This document shows, piece by piece, positions 56,786 to 64,000 of a DNA stretch of 64,000 nucleotides (its first letter is position 1; the number at the start of each line of letters is the position of its first letter). The notes under the pieces are model-generated. The model made no database searches. It was given only the letters and a program-made list of their open reading frames with translations, and had not been told where the DNA came from. The position numbers and the translations under genes are program-made. Source of the DNA: an uncultured Pseudokineococcus sp. (lineage in GTDB: Bacteria > Actinomycetota > Actinomycetes > Actinomycetales > Quadrisphaeraceae); assembly GCF_947495735.1 (NCBI RefSeq), contig NZ_CANMAA010000002.1:124001-188000 (forward strand), given 5' to 3'.

Positions 56786-58060
56786 TTAGACGGCGGCGCC
56801 GCGCGTGGGGAGGTCGCGGCGTCCTCGCAGCGGCCCGAGCAGAAGGATCAGTCCGGTGGCGGCGTAGGCGACGGTGAGGGCCCAGAGGGCGGATCGGGTG
56901 CCGATGGCGGTGGCAAGGGCGCCGGCGAGGACGGCACCGAGGGGGATGCCGGCGTAGTTGAGGGTCTGGATGCTGGTGGTGACGCGGCCGAGGATCTCGC
57001 CGGGGACGTAGCGCTGGCGGAAGCTGCCGGAGATGACGTTGCCGGCGGTGATGCCGAGGACGACGAGGGTGCTGGCGGCGACGAACAGCACCAGCCGCCA
57101 GCCCTGCTCGGTCAGGGGCACGGCGAGGGCGAAGGGACCGGCGAGGGACTTGGTCAGCACCAGGGTTCGGGCTTCTCCCAGCCATCGCATCAGGGGCTGG
57201 GCGAGCATGGCGCCGGCGATGCCGCCCAGGGCGGTGAGGGTCAGCAGGAGCCCGACGGTGGCCTCGGTCAGGCCGACCTGGCGGATGAGGAAGACGACGA
57301 GCAGGGCCTGGTAGCCGGTGAGGAAGAGGTTGCTGACGGCCCCGTGGCTGGCGAGGTTGAGCAGGACCCGGTCGCCGGCGACGAAGCGGATGCCCTCGGC
57401 GATCTCGCGGCGCAGGTGCCGCTTCGGAGGCGGCGGCGGGCGCCGCTCGGGGGTGCGGACCAGGGCCAGGCAGGTCGCCGACACGAGGAAGGTGACCGCC
57501 TGCAGGGCGTACCCGGCGACCGCGCCGACGGCGCCGGCGAGCAGCCCGGCCAGGCCGGGACCGGCGACGCGGGCGGCGGACTCGCTGCCGTAGAGCAGGG
57601 CGTTGGCGGGGACCAGCTGTCGGGAGTCGAGCACCGCGGGCAGGTAGCCGGCCCAGGCGGTCTGGAAGAGCACTGTGGTCGTGCCGATGGCCAGGGCTGC
57701 GGCCAGCAGGTGCGGAATGGTCAGCGCCCCTGTCGCTGCGGCGATGGGCACGGAGGCCACGACGGCGACCGAGACGAGGTCGCAGCCGATCATCATCGGG
57801 CGCCGCGGAAGCCGGTCGACCCAGGCGCCGGCGGGTAGGCCGACGAGCAGCCAGGGCAGCCACGCGGCGGCGGTGAGAAGGGTGACGACGAAGGCACTGG
57901 CGTCCAGCACGGTGACCGCGACGAGAGGGGCGGCGAAGGAGGCCACCGAGTCACCGAGACGACCAGCCGAGGTGCCGGCCCAGACCAGCCGGAAGTCCCG
58001 CGACGACGCCGGGGCGACCGCTGACCCCTCCTGCTCAGTGGTGCCGCCTGGGGCGGCCAT
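56786..58060 (-). CDS. MFS transporter (MFS_3/enterobactin-exporter type efflux pump)
   Basis: The 424-aa protein has about 12 helices and the MFS motif A loop GLPAGAWVDRLPRRPMM (near residue 75). Its architecture and the tail GPLRGRRDLP are those of the MFS_3 group, which exports drugs or siderophores. The ATG overlaps the stop of the upstream ArsR-type regulator by one base (TGATG), so the two are translated together. This is the layout of a self-regulated drug efflux pair. The substrate is unknown. Confidence 0.88.
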   Translation of the reverse strand: MAAPGGTTEQEGSAVAPASSRDFRLVWAGTSAGRLGDSVASFAAPLVAVTVLDASAFVVTLLTAAAWLPWLLVGLPAGAWVDRLPRRPMMIGCDLVSVAVVASVPIAAATGALTIPHLLAAALAIGTTTVLFQTAWAGYLPAVLDSRQLVPANALLYGSESAARVAGPGLAGLLAGAVGAVAGYALQAVTFLVSATCLALVRTPERRPPPPPKRHLRREIAEGIRFVAGDRVLLNLASHGAVSNLFLTGYQALLVVFLIRQVGLTEATVGLLLTLTALGGIAGAMLAQPLMRWLGEARTLVLTKSLAGPFALAVPLTEQGWRLVLFVAASTLVVLGITAGNVISGSFRQRYVPGEILGRVTTSIQTLNYAGIPLGAVLAGALATAIGTRSALWALTVAYAATGLILLLGPLRGRRDLPTRGAAV

Positions 58061-58626
58061 CAGGGCTGGGCGGGAAAGGCGTGGGCGAAGGCGAACACCG
58101 GCCGCCGGCCGGCGGGGTCGTCTTCGCGGGCGCGGCCCGCCCACCACTGCAGCACCGCGGTCAGCTCTTCGGACAGCTCGCCGAGCTCGTCTGGGGTCAG
58201 GTGCAGCCAGACGTCGGTGCTCGTTGCCGCGTCCTGCCACTCCCCCGAAGCCGAGGACCGTTCGGCGCGCCAGGTCTGCCACCGCTCGAGCTGCAGCCGG
58301 GCGCTGAGGTCATCGGCCGCGCTCGAGGCGGCCGCGCCCGCCGGGTCATCGGCGAAGGCCTGCGTCGACCAGCTGATCCGTGCGTCCCCCAGGCGCCACC
58401 ACCTCTCCCGCCGGTCCCTGGCCAGCTCCGGGGCCGGGACGACCAGCCCGTGCTCGGCGAGGACCTTCGCGTGGTGGCTGGCGCTGCCGACCGCCACCCC
58501 GAGCCGGTCGGCCAACGCCGAGGCGGTCATCGCCCGCTCCACCCGCAGCACGTCGAGCAGGCGGCGGCGCACCGGGTGGGCCACCGCGGCGAGCACGCGG
58601 TAGTCATCGACAGGCTCAGCAGGCAT
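58060..58626 (-). CDS. ArsR-type winged-helix transcriptional regulator
   Basis: The 188-aa repressor has an N-terminal winged helix (DDYRVLAAVAHPVRRRLLDVLRVERAMTASALADRLGVAVGSASHHAKVLAEHGLVV). It lacks metal-binding cysteines, so it is not a metal sensor. The longer C-terminal part (residues 90-188) is rich in Trp and resembles the helix-turn-helix_20 group that regulates adjacent MFS genes. ATG 58626 lies 6 nt after TATGGT. Its own promoter carries repeats that look like its operator. Confidence 0.85.
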   Translation of the reverse strand: MPAEPVDDYRVLAAVAHPVRRRLLDVLRVERAMTASALADRLGVAVGSASHHAKVLAEHGLVVPAPELARDRRERWWRLGDARISWSTQAFADDPAGAAASSAADDLSARLQLERWQTWRAERSSASGEWQDAATSTDVWLHLTPDELGELSEELTAVLQWWAGRAREDDPAGRRPVFAFAHAFPAQP

Positions 58627-58632
58627 GCCGCG

Positions 58633-58673
58633 ACCATAGATGCTCAACGGCTCTTGCTCAACGGTCCTTGAGC
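58633..58673 (-). promoter_or_regulatory. Promoter and likely operator of the ArsR-MFS pair
   Basis: On the minus strand, -35 TTGAGC (58656-58661) and -10 TATGGT (58633-58638) are separated by exactly 17 bp. The same DNA holds two direct copies of tgctcaacgg (58641-58650, 58655-58664) and the palindrome gctcaa-N6-ttgagc (58656-58673). A repressor bound here would block the promoter. Confidence 0.7.
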
Positions 58674-58800
58674 GTCTCTCTGACAGTGCGCATCGCCGGG
58701 TCACACACGGCGCGGCCCAGCAGCCGACCGCCTGCTGGCGCAGCTGCAGCGACGACGACGCCCTCGGCGAGGGCGCTGCGCCCATCCCGCAGGGGGTCGC

Positions 58801-59040
58801 TCAGCGGGGTGCGCGTCGCACGCACCCCGCGCCGGCGGCGGCTGCCCAAGCCCCGGTGAGCGCCACAGCCAAGACCGACGGCCAGAGGCGTCTCACGGCC
58901 TCCGCCCTCTCCCCCGGGCTCGACTCGAAGACCATCGGCAGAGCCAGCAGGGCGGCGAAGACCAGCAGGAGAACAGCCGCCACCCAGAGCCACAAGGCGC
59001 CCCACGACCACGGGCTCGACGGACTCCTCACCTCAGCCAT
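58801..59040 (-). CDS. Small two-helix membrane protein (intact copy of a duplicated gene)
   Basis: The 79-aa product has helices at about residues 15-35 and 55-75 around the conserved MVFESSPGERAEAVRRLWPS segment. No family is known to me. TACCTT lies 6 nt before ATG 59040 (leaderless). A decayed homologue with the same promoter lies at 51262-51489. Confidence 0.75.
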   Translation of the reverse strand: MAEVRSPSSPWSWGALWLWVAAVLLLVFAALLALPMVFESSPGERAEAVRRLWPSVLAVALTGAWAAAAGAGCVRRAPR

Positions 59041-59096
59041 GGCCCGAAGGTAGGACCTCGACCGACCCCTCGTCCGGACGTCCCGCGCACGATCGT

Positions 59097-59525
59097 TCAC
59101 TGGAGTGGGGCGGGCTCCGGTTCGGGCTGCGGCCAGTCACGAGCCGGCAAGAGGTCTTGCAGCGTCGTGGTCCGTCCTCCGCTGAGCACGATTTCCGCTG
59201 TGGCGTTGGCCGGGTCCATCTGGTTGATGAACTCCCTGCAACGACCGCAGGGAGGGAGGACGTACAGGCGACCCTGGTCGTCCCGCCACACGGCCGCGAT
59301 AGCGGCGATGCGGTACTGGCCGGCCGTGACCATCGCGGCGATGGCGGAGGCCTCCGCGCAGAAGCCGGTTCCACTGCCGGTATCGATGCAGACGCCGGTG
59401 AAGTGATCTCCCTGGTCGGTGACCAAGGTCGCGGCGACGTCGCCGAAGAGGCGATCGCCGACCCTGAGAGGTCGCAGCGCCATGGCTGCGGAGGCGACGA
59501 GCTGCGTCCTGTCGATCTCCTCCAT
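59097..59525 (-). CDS. Cytidine deaminase-like protein
   Basis: The 142-aa enzyme has the zinc-dependent deaminase core: the CAEASA motif (Cys ligand and catalytic Glu, near residue 56) and PCGRCRE (two Cys ligands, near 91). This three-Cys pattern (CAE, PCxxC) is that of tetrameric cytidine deaminases and blasticidin-S deaminase. It probably deaminates a free nucleoside or a related drug. ATG 59525 lies 6 nt after CAAGGT. The C-terminus has a short Pro/Glu tail. Confidence 0.85.
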   Translation of the reverse strand: MEEIDRTQLVASAAMALRPLRVGDRLFGDVAATLVTDQGDHFTGVCIDTGSGTGFCAEASAIAAMVTAGQYRIAAIAAVWRDDQGRLYVLPPCGRCREFINQMDPANATAEIVLSGGRTTTLQDLLPARDWPQPEPEPAPLQ

Positions 59526-59587
59526 GCCTCAACCTTGACAGCCCCAGCAGTCGAAGCGGGCCTGGGCTCGATGCCCGGGCAGGTGAG

Positions 59588-59884
59588 TCAAACCGCGGTG
59601 ATCGAGCGGGTCCCAGCAACCGACCCCCTGCCGGGGAGCCTCGGCCAGCGCGAGGACGTCGGCGGCGACGCCTGGCCGTCCCGCTTGTTCAGGTCCGCCA
59701 GGCCGTCGGCCAGGTCGTCCCCACGCGACGCGCCGGCGGGCAAGGCGCGGGTGCGCACCAGTCGTTGCCGTAGGCGTAGCGCGACGTCGAGCGGCAGCTG
59801 ACCTGCACGGGCCTCGCCCTCCAAGACGGCGAGGAGACCGAGCAGCGATGAGCTGAGCTGCGAGTCCACGTGCTCGTCGGTCAT
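59588..59884 (-). CDS. Hypothetical protein
   Basis: The 98-aa product begins with a helical segment (MTDEHVDSQLSSSLLGLLAVLEGEARAG, then LDVALRLRQRLVRTRAL) and ends in low-complexity Arg/Ser/Pro sequence. No family is recognised. CATGCT lies 6 nt before ATG 59884. It is divergent from the Imm5-like genes, with about 150 bp between. Confidence 0.5.
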   Translation of the reverse strand: MTDEHVDSQLSSSLLGLLAVLEGEARAGQLPLDVALRLRQRLVRTRALPAGASRGDDLADGLADLNKRDGQASPPTSSRWPRLPGRGSVAGTRSITAV

Positions 59885-60031
59885 CGCGCGAGCATGACGC
59901 TGGCTGACTCCCTGCGGAAGCCCCTGCGGTCTTCGACAGTCGCAGCATCTACAACGAGCTCCATGGCGGGCCAATCGCCGTCCGGCAGTCGATCCCTGAC
60001 CGGGAACGACAGTCCGTGGGAGCGTCCCGGC

Positions 60032-60460
60032 GTGGAGCCGGACGCCAAGGACCTCGTCCTCGCCGAAGAGGATCGCCGAGAGCTGGTCCGGTGGTCAGTG
60101 GCCTGCGTCGAACGACTGCTCCCCCTCTTCGCGGCGGAACGACCCCACGACCGACGGCTGAGCGAAGCCCTCCAGGGAGCCCTGGCCTTCGCCGACTCCC
60201 AGCTCACCGTCGGACCGGTGCGCCAGCTTGCCTTCGGCTGCCACGCCGCAGCCCGCGATGCCTCCAGCCCTTCAGCGACCGCAGCGGCGCGAGCCTGCGG
60301 TCAGGCTGTCGCGATCGCCCACATGGCCGGCCACAGCCGCCAGGTGGCTCCCTACACCGCCAAGGCACTCACCGGCCCGGCGCGCGACCTCGAGCTCGAC
60401 TGGCAGCGCGCGCACCTGCCGACCCGCTTCCTCGTCTACGTCTACGGCCAGACCGGCTGA
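60032..60460 (+). CDS. Imm5-like putative immunity protein, copy 1
   Basis: The 142-aa all-helical protein matches what I recall as the Imm5-like family, found in polymorphic-toxin immunity loci and as stand-alone genes. Recognisable parts are WSVACVERLLPLFAAERPHDRRLSEALQGALAFA, the CHAAARDA repeat and AIAHMAGHSRQVAPYTAKAL. No toxin gene is adjacent. GTG 60032 is chosen from the conserved N-terminus. ATG 59963 would add 23 polar residues. A paralogue follows 62 bp later. Confidence 0.7.
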   Translation: MEPDAKDLVLAEEDRRELVRWSVACVERLLPLFAAERPHDRRLSEALQGALAFADSQLTVGPVRQLAFGCHAAARDASSPSATAAARACGQAVAIAHMAGHSRQVAPYTAKALTGPARDLELDWQRAHLPTRFLVYVYGQTG

Positions 60461-60522
60461 CGATCGTCTTGCAAGACGGCGGAACGACTGGGCCGTGGCA
60501 TCAGTCGCGCCAGACTGAAACG

Positions 60523-61056
60523 GTGGCGACGGCAGCGGGTCATCTCGAGCTGACCATGGACGAGATTCGCGTGGTGGCCCGTTTTGCCGCAGAGAGCGCT
60601 GAGGTAGTGCTCCCCGTCTTCGAGGACGCGAGGCCTGACGATTTCCGGCCGCGGGCGGCCGTCGATGCCGCCTGGGCATTCGCCCGCGGCGCAGCACGAT
60701 CGAACGTGCAACGCGTCACTGCCGTAGACGCACACCGCGCCGCCAAGGACACGTCGGTCGCGGCCGCGCAGCACGCTGCCCTCGCCGCCGGCGATGCGGC
60801 AGCCGCTGCCTACCTCCACCCTCTTGCCCAGGCCACCCAGGTCGGCCACATCTTGGGGGCCGCAGCCCACGCAGCCCGGGTGTCCGAGCTACGCGGCGGC
60901 GGTGACCCGGACGTCGGAGCTGCGTCGATCCGGCTGGCTCGGGACCGCGCGGTGCCCACGCTCGTTGAGGTGCTCCGCCGGTACCCCGTCGCGCCGGCCG
61001 GTCGCGGACGGGTCGCGCAGCTAATGCAGGCCCTTGACGCCTCCCTGCGTCGGTAG
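60523..61056 (+). CDS. Imm5-like putative immunity protein, copy 2
   Basis: The 177-aa protein repeats the plan of copy 1: VVARFAAESAEVVLPVFEDARPDDFRPRAAVDAAWAFARG, then HRAAKDTSVAAAQHAALAAGDAAAAAYLHPLAQATQVGHILGAAAHAARV. It adds a C-terminal segment (VPTLVEVLRRYPVAPAGRGRVAQLMQALD). Sequence identity to copy 1 is low, so the duplication is old. GTG 60523 follows CAGACT by 6 nt, a leaderless start, so it can be expressed separately. Confidence 0.72.
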   Translation: MATAAGHLELTMDEIRVVARFAAESAEVVLPVFEDARPDDFRPRAAVDAAWAFARGAARSNVQRVTAVDAHRAAKDTSVAAAQHAALAAGDAAAAAYLHPLAQATQVGHILGAAAHAARVSELRGGGDPDVGAASIRLARDRAVPTLVEVLRRYPVAPAGRGRVAQLMQALDASLRR

Positions 61057-61216
61057 ACGACCGTCTACCGGGGACGCCGCAGGTCAGGGGCCTGACGAGA
61101 CGGCGCCTCGGTCGAGACGTCCCGATAGCCCTGTCCGGTTTGCATGCCCGCGCAGGGGCGTTGAACGGACACCTAGTGAGCAGCCGCGACCCTTCCCCTC
61201 CCCAGGTCACTGTGCG

Positions 61217-61861
61217 TCACCGCTGAGTGGGCGAGCCGTCAGCCGCCTCGTCGCTGCTCCTGCCGAAGACGGCGTTCACGGCCAGGCCGAGCGTCAGCGC
61301 CTCGCGGGCGAGCAGGCCCCCCTCGGCGCCGGGCGTCGCCCGCTCGAAGGACAGCCCACCGACGACGGTGAGCAGGAAGTGGGCGCGCACCTCGTTGTTC
61401 CCCGGCGGCAGCGCACCCTCGTCGGCGAGCACCCGCAGCCACCGGGCGACCCGGCGTGAGCTCTGCGTCCCCATCTCCTCGTACGCCGCCTGCACCTGCG
61501 CCGTCGGCGGCTCTGCGGCCAGCAGCTGCTTGAGGAGGCGGCGCCACGCCTCTCGCGCCTGCGGGCCGGTGCCGACCGGGGCGAGCAGGTTCCGCAGGCA
61601 TGTGAGGAGACGCTCTCGCGGGGGTCGCGAGACGTCGGTGATGACGTCGTCGGGGAAGGAGTGGTCGTAGATGGCGGCCAGCAGGGTCTCGCGCAGGGCG
61701 GCCTGTGTCGGGAAGTGGAAGCGCAACGATCCGGTGCTCACCCCCGCTCGTGCCGCGACCGCCCGCACGCTCAACGTCGCCGTCGGGTCCTCCGCGTACA
61801 TCGCCGCCGCTGCGGCGAGGACCTTCTCCCGCGAGCCGGCCTGCTCGGTACCCTCTTCCAC
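61217..61861 (-). CDS. TetR-family transcriptional regulator
   Basis: The 214-aa regulator has the TetR helix-turn-helix at residues 10-58 (SREKVLAAAAAMYAEDPTATLSVRAVAARAGVSTGSLRFHFPTQAALRETLL) and a C-terminal ligand/dimer domain that is helical. GTG 61861 has AGGAGG just upstream, while a TTG one codon earlier is too close to it. It is divergent from a membrane protein gene, with tandem repeats between them that may be its operator. Confidence 0.88.
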   Translation of the reverse strand: MEEGTEQAGSREKVLAAAAAMYAEDPTATLSVRAVAARAGVSTGSLRFHFPTQAALRETLLAAIYDHSFPDDVITDVSRPPRERLLTCLRNLLAPVGTGPQAREAWRRLLKQLLAAEPPTAQVQAAYEEMGTQSSRRVARWLRVLADEGALPPGNNEVRAHFLLTVVGGLSFERATPGAEGGLLAREALTLGLAVNAVFGRSSDEAADGSPTQR

Positions 61862-61870
61862 CAATCCTCC

Positions 61871-61896
61871 TATTACGCCGTACTATTACGTCGTGC
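61871..61896. promoter_or_regulatory. Two tandem 13-bp repeats, likely TetR operator
   Basis: TATTACGCCGTAC is followed directly by TATTACGTCGTGC (11 of 13 identical). The segment is AT-richer than its surroundings and sits between the divergent tetR and membrane-protein genes. TACCGT at 61897-61902 can serve as the -10 for the rightward gene. Confidence 0.55.
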
Positions 61897-61938
61897 TACC
61901 GTCTCTCGCTATCACAGTGTGACATCCAAGGAGGAGAA

Positions 61939-62595
61939 GTGACCGCAGGAGGGCGACGCCGCCTCGCGGGCCGGCGCCTGAGGCCGGGCGACGGCCGACC
62001 GCTGCCACCTTTCCGTTGGTGGCAGGTGCTGGGCCGCTCGGTGATGCACCTCGACCTGTCCGGCCCAGGGCAGCGTGGTCCGCGGTACGCCGTGGACGTC
62101 CGCCACGGCGGCGACGGCAGTGATGGTGAGGTGCGGGCCCGCCTGTACCGCGACGGCCGCCAGGAGCAGGTGTCGAAGGTGCCGGCGGTCTTCCCCGTCG
62201 CGGGCGGAGTCGTCGAGGTGGCGGTGAGCGCGGCCGGCCTGCGCCGCTGCCACCACGTCACCGACGACGGCACCGAGCACCCGCTCGTACCCGACTCCCG
62301 GTCGGCCGCCGGCCACCGGGCGCGCCTCGACCGCCACCACCCCGCGCTGGGCCGCTCGGTCGGCGTGGTGTCCGTGCTCCTGCTGATCCTCGGGCTGGGC
62401 CTCAACCTCCTCCAGCTCGTCGAGCCGCTGTCGGAGATCCCTCCGGTCGCCGAGGCCCTGGGCGCCACCTTCGACTCCCCCGTCGACCTGCCGGTCTGGC
62501 TCAACGTCGCCCTCGGCCTCGGCGCAGGCCTCGGCAGCGCCGAGCGCGCCCTACGGCTGCGCTATCGCAGCTGGCTGGACGGCGCCGGGACCTGA
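61939..62595 (+). CDS. Hypothetical membrane protein next to tetR
   Basis: The 218-aa product has a soluble N-terminal region (RWWQVLGRSVMHLDLSG...VRHGGDGSDGEVRARLYRDG) and two helices near residues 137-157 and 180-200. I do not know a name for this family. GTG 61939 has AAGGAGGAG at optimal distance. The divergent TetR regulator probably controls it. Confidence 0.75.
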   Translation: MTAGGRRRLAGRRLRPGDGRPLPPFRWWQVLGRSVMHLDLSGPGQRGPRYAVDVRHGGDGSDGEVRARLYRDGRQEQVSKVPAVFPVAGGVVEVAVSAAGLRRCHHVTDDGTEHPLVPDSRSAAGHRARLDRHHPALGRSVGVVSVLLLILGLGLNLLQLVEPLSEIPPVAEALGATFDSPVDLPVWLNVALGLGAGLGSAERALRLRYRSWLDGAGT

Positions 62596-62663
62596 TCTCC
62601 CGCTCCGCCCACTGCGACGGCGGCGGGACGCACGACGACCCGTGCCCACCCGGTGAGCACCCC

Positions 62664-63606
62664 ATGACGACGACGCACCCGCCGTCCCTGCCCACGGCGC
62701 CGGCGCCGCGCTCGAGCGCACCCGCCGCCCCGCCCGGCGTCGAGCACCACCGCGCCCTCTCGGGCGACCGGCGCCGCATCGGCCGCGGCGTCCCGGCCAT
62801 CGCCCACGTGCTCGCCGGGCTCGTCGCCCTCCCCACCGCCATGGGACTCGCCGGCGCCGCCCTCGACGCTCGATGGGGCAACAGACGCCGATCGTCGGCG
62901 GAACCGACTGCACCTGGCTCGACGACGCGACGTCCATGGCTTCCCTGGCCCTGCTCGTGCCCTGGAGCATGCTCGTGCAGCGCTAGCTCTACGGCGTCCC
63001 CGGCGCGTCCCCGAGCTCGGTCGCCTCCGGCTTCCGGCCCGCGCTCGTCGGCCGCACCCTGCTCCTCGTCGGCCCGCTGTGGGTCGCCGCCGTCGACGTC
63101 ACCTACCTCGTGCCCGGCGAGGAGTCGCCCCGGTCCTTCGCAGACATCGTCGGCGTCGTGCTCATCACGGTCCCGCTGACGCCGCTGCAGGCCGCGGGCG
63201 AGGAGCACGGCCTCCGCGGCCTGATCATCCGCGTCACCGGCGGCTGGACCCGCGGCAGCCGAGCCGGCCTCGTCCTCGGATCCGTGGTCTCCAGCGTCGT
63301 CTTCACCGCAGCCCACGGCTCGGCCGACCCCTACGTGCTCGCCCGGCACCTCAGCCTCGCCGAGTCGTTCGCCGTGCTGACCTGGCGGACGGGAGGCCTC
63401 GAGATGGCTGTCGTCCTGCACGCCGTGCTCAACGTCATGGCCTTCCTCATGTCGACGGCCCTGCGAGTCGACGTCGCCGGCGCCTTCGCGGACCGGTCGG
63501 TGGCGGGGACCCGCTCCAGCTCGTGCCCGCCGTCGTCGTCGCGCTGGTCGCCGCGGTGGTCTGGTGGCGCAGCCGGTCGCCAGGTCCGGCGCTCACGCCG
63601 AGCTGA
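62664..63606 (+). pseudogene. Broken CPBP (CAAX-like) intramembrane protease gene
   Basis: Three frames together give one protein. Frame 1 reads from ATG 62664 to about 62878. A missing G in the run at 62875-62878 shifts it to a frame reading QQTPIVGGTDCTWLDD and on to SMLVQR, then TAG at 62984-62986. The same frame then gives all CPBP motifs: EEHGLR, FTAAHGS and LHAVLNVMAF. Near 63502-63508 another missing base moves the end ([18 protein letters not shown]) to a third frame. Three lesions in 900 bp make function unlikely. Confidence 0.8.
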
Positions 63607-63632
63607 CCCACCCACCCGTCGGGTAGCTGTCT

Positions 63633-63862
63633 GTCGGCGAACTCCTCGCCGACGACCTCGACGACCCGGTCGCCGCCGAGGCCGCCTACCGCGCAGGCAT
63701 CGACGCCGGCGACGCGAGCTGACACCACGACTTCGCCCTGCTCCTGCGGGAGGACGACCGCACCGAGCAAGCCCTCGAGCTCCTGCGCGCGGGCGCCGAC
63801 GCGGCGACGTCCTCGCCGCCCACACCCTGCGCGAGGTCCTCGACCACCGCGACGACACCTAG
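63633..63862 (+). pseudogene. Remnant of a TPR/Sel1-like repeat protein gene
   Basis: The frame reads VGELLADDLDDPVAAEAAYR then AGIDAGDAS, a TGA stop at 63720-63722, then HHDFALLLREDDRTEQALEL and LRAGADA. A missing base near 63806 moves GDVLAAHTLREVLDHRDDT into another frame. The pattern A-AYRAGI-AGD is typical of TPR/Sel1 repeat proteins of actinobacteria. No start codon is visible. The final 140 bp of the window hold nothing I recognise. Confidence 0.6.
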
Positions 63863-64000
63863 CGCGCGGGCGGTCCTCGTCGGTGGCCGAGCGCCCGCGG
63901 AGCTGCCCCCGCCAGCTCCGCGACGACCCCCGTCACCTGGTGCACGACTCGAGCTCCGCGAGCTCAGTCACCGCCGGTCTCGTCCCTCGAAGGCGAACCC

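Overview
This is a GC-rich actinobacterial chromosome segment. Codons almost always end in G or C, GTG starts are common, neighbouring genes often overlap as GTGA or ATGA, and many genes have a TANNNT hexamer 6-8 nt before the start codon (leaderless transcripts). Gene order points to a free-living member of the Actinomycetes. A Kineosporiales-like genus is my guess only. The first 48 kb is conserved core chromosome. It resembles two mycobacterial segments (the dapF/recA/ftsK/dapA region and the plsC/fadD15/pimB'/trpD/ctaE-qcrCAB region) placed side by side.

Layout. 1-9 kb: end of a small-domain methyltransferase gene, dapF, miaA, a TauE/SafE permease, miaB, and the gluABCD-type glutamate ABC transporter. 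9-18 kb: recX-recA-DUF3046, then the large helicase Lhr and endonuclease VIII on the other strand. 18-30 kb: clgR, cinA, pgsA, rimO, a Tat-exported PhoD phosphatase, a NYN-domain protein, ftsK, RNase J and dapA. 30-40 kb: acyltransferase, esterase, an EEP-family hydrolase, two adjacent ROK sugar kinases, an acyl-CoA ligase, a PimB'-like mannosyltransferase, a lipoprotein metallopeptidase and a small Cys protein. 40-48 kb: a DEDDh/GIY-YIG nuclease, an Lrp-type RAM protein, trpD, and ctaE-qcrCAB for the cytochrome bcc-aa3 respiratory supercomplex.

48.4-64 kb is an accessory region with looser coding density: a MerR regulator, small orphan membrane proteins and lipoproteins with their own leaderless promoters, a DUF4262 protein behind a 15-codon leader ORF, an ArsR/MFS efflux pair, a cytidine deaminase-like protein, two neighbouring Imm5-like proteins, a TetR/membrane-protein pair, and at least three decayed genes.

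The strongest regulatory signal is a DNA-damage theme. recA has a LexA box promoter and a second promoter that fits the PafBC (RecA-NDp) pattern TGTCRGTG-N8-TANNNT. The same pattern sits before lhr, before the DEDDh/GIY-YIG nuclease gene, and (as a perfect match, on the opposite strand) before the uncharacterised Cys-rich protein whose gene overlaps the lipoprotein metallopeptidase gene. I see no CRISPR array, tRNA, rRNA, insertion sequence or recognisable phage gene, and no complete known defence system.
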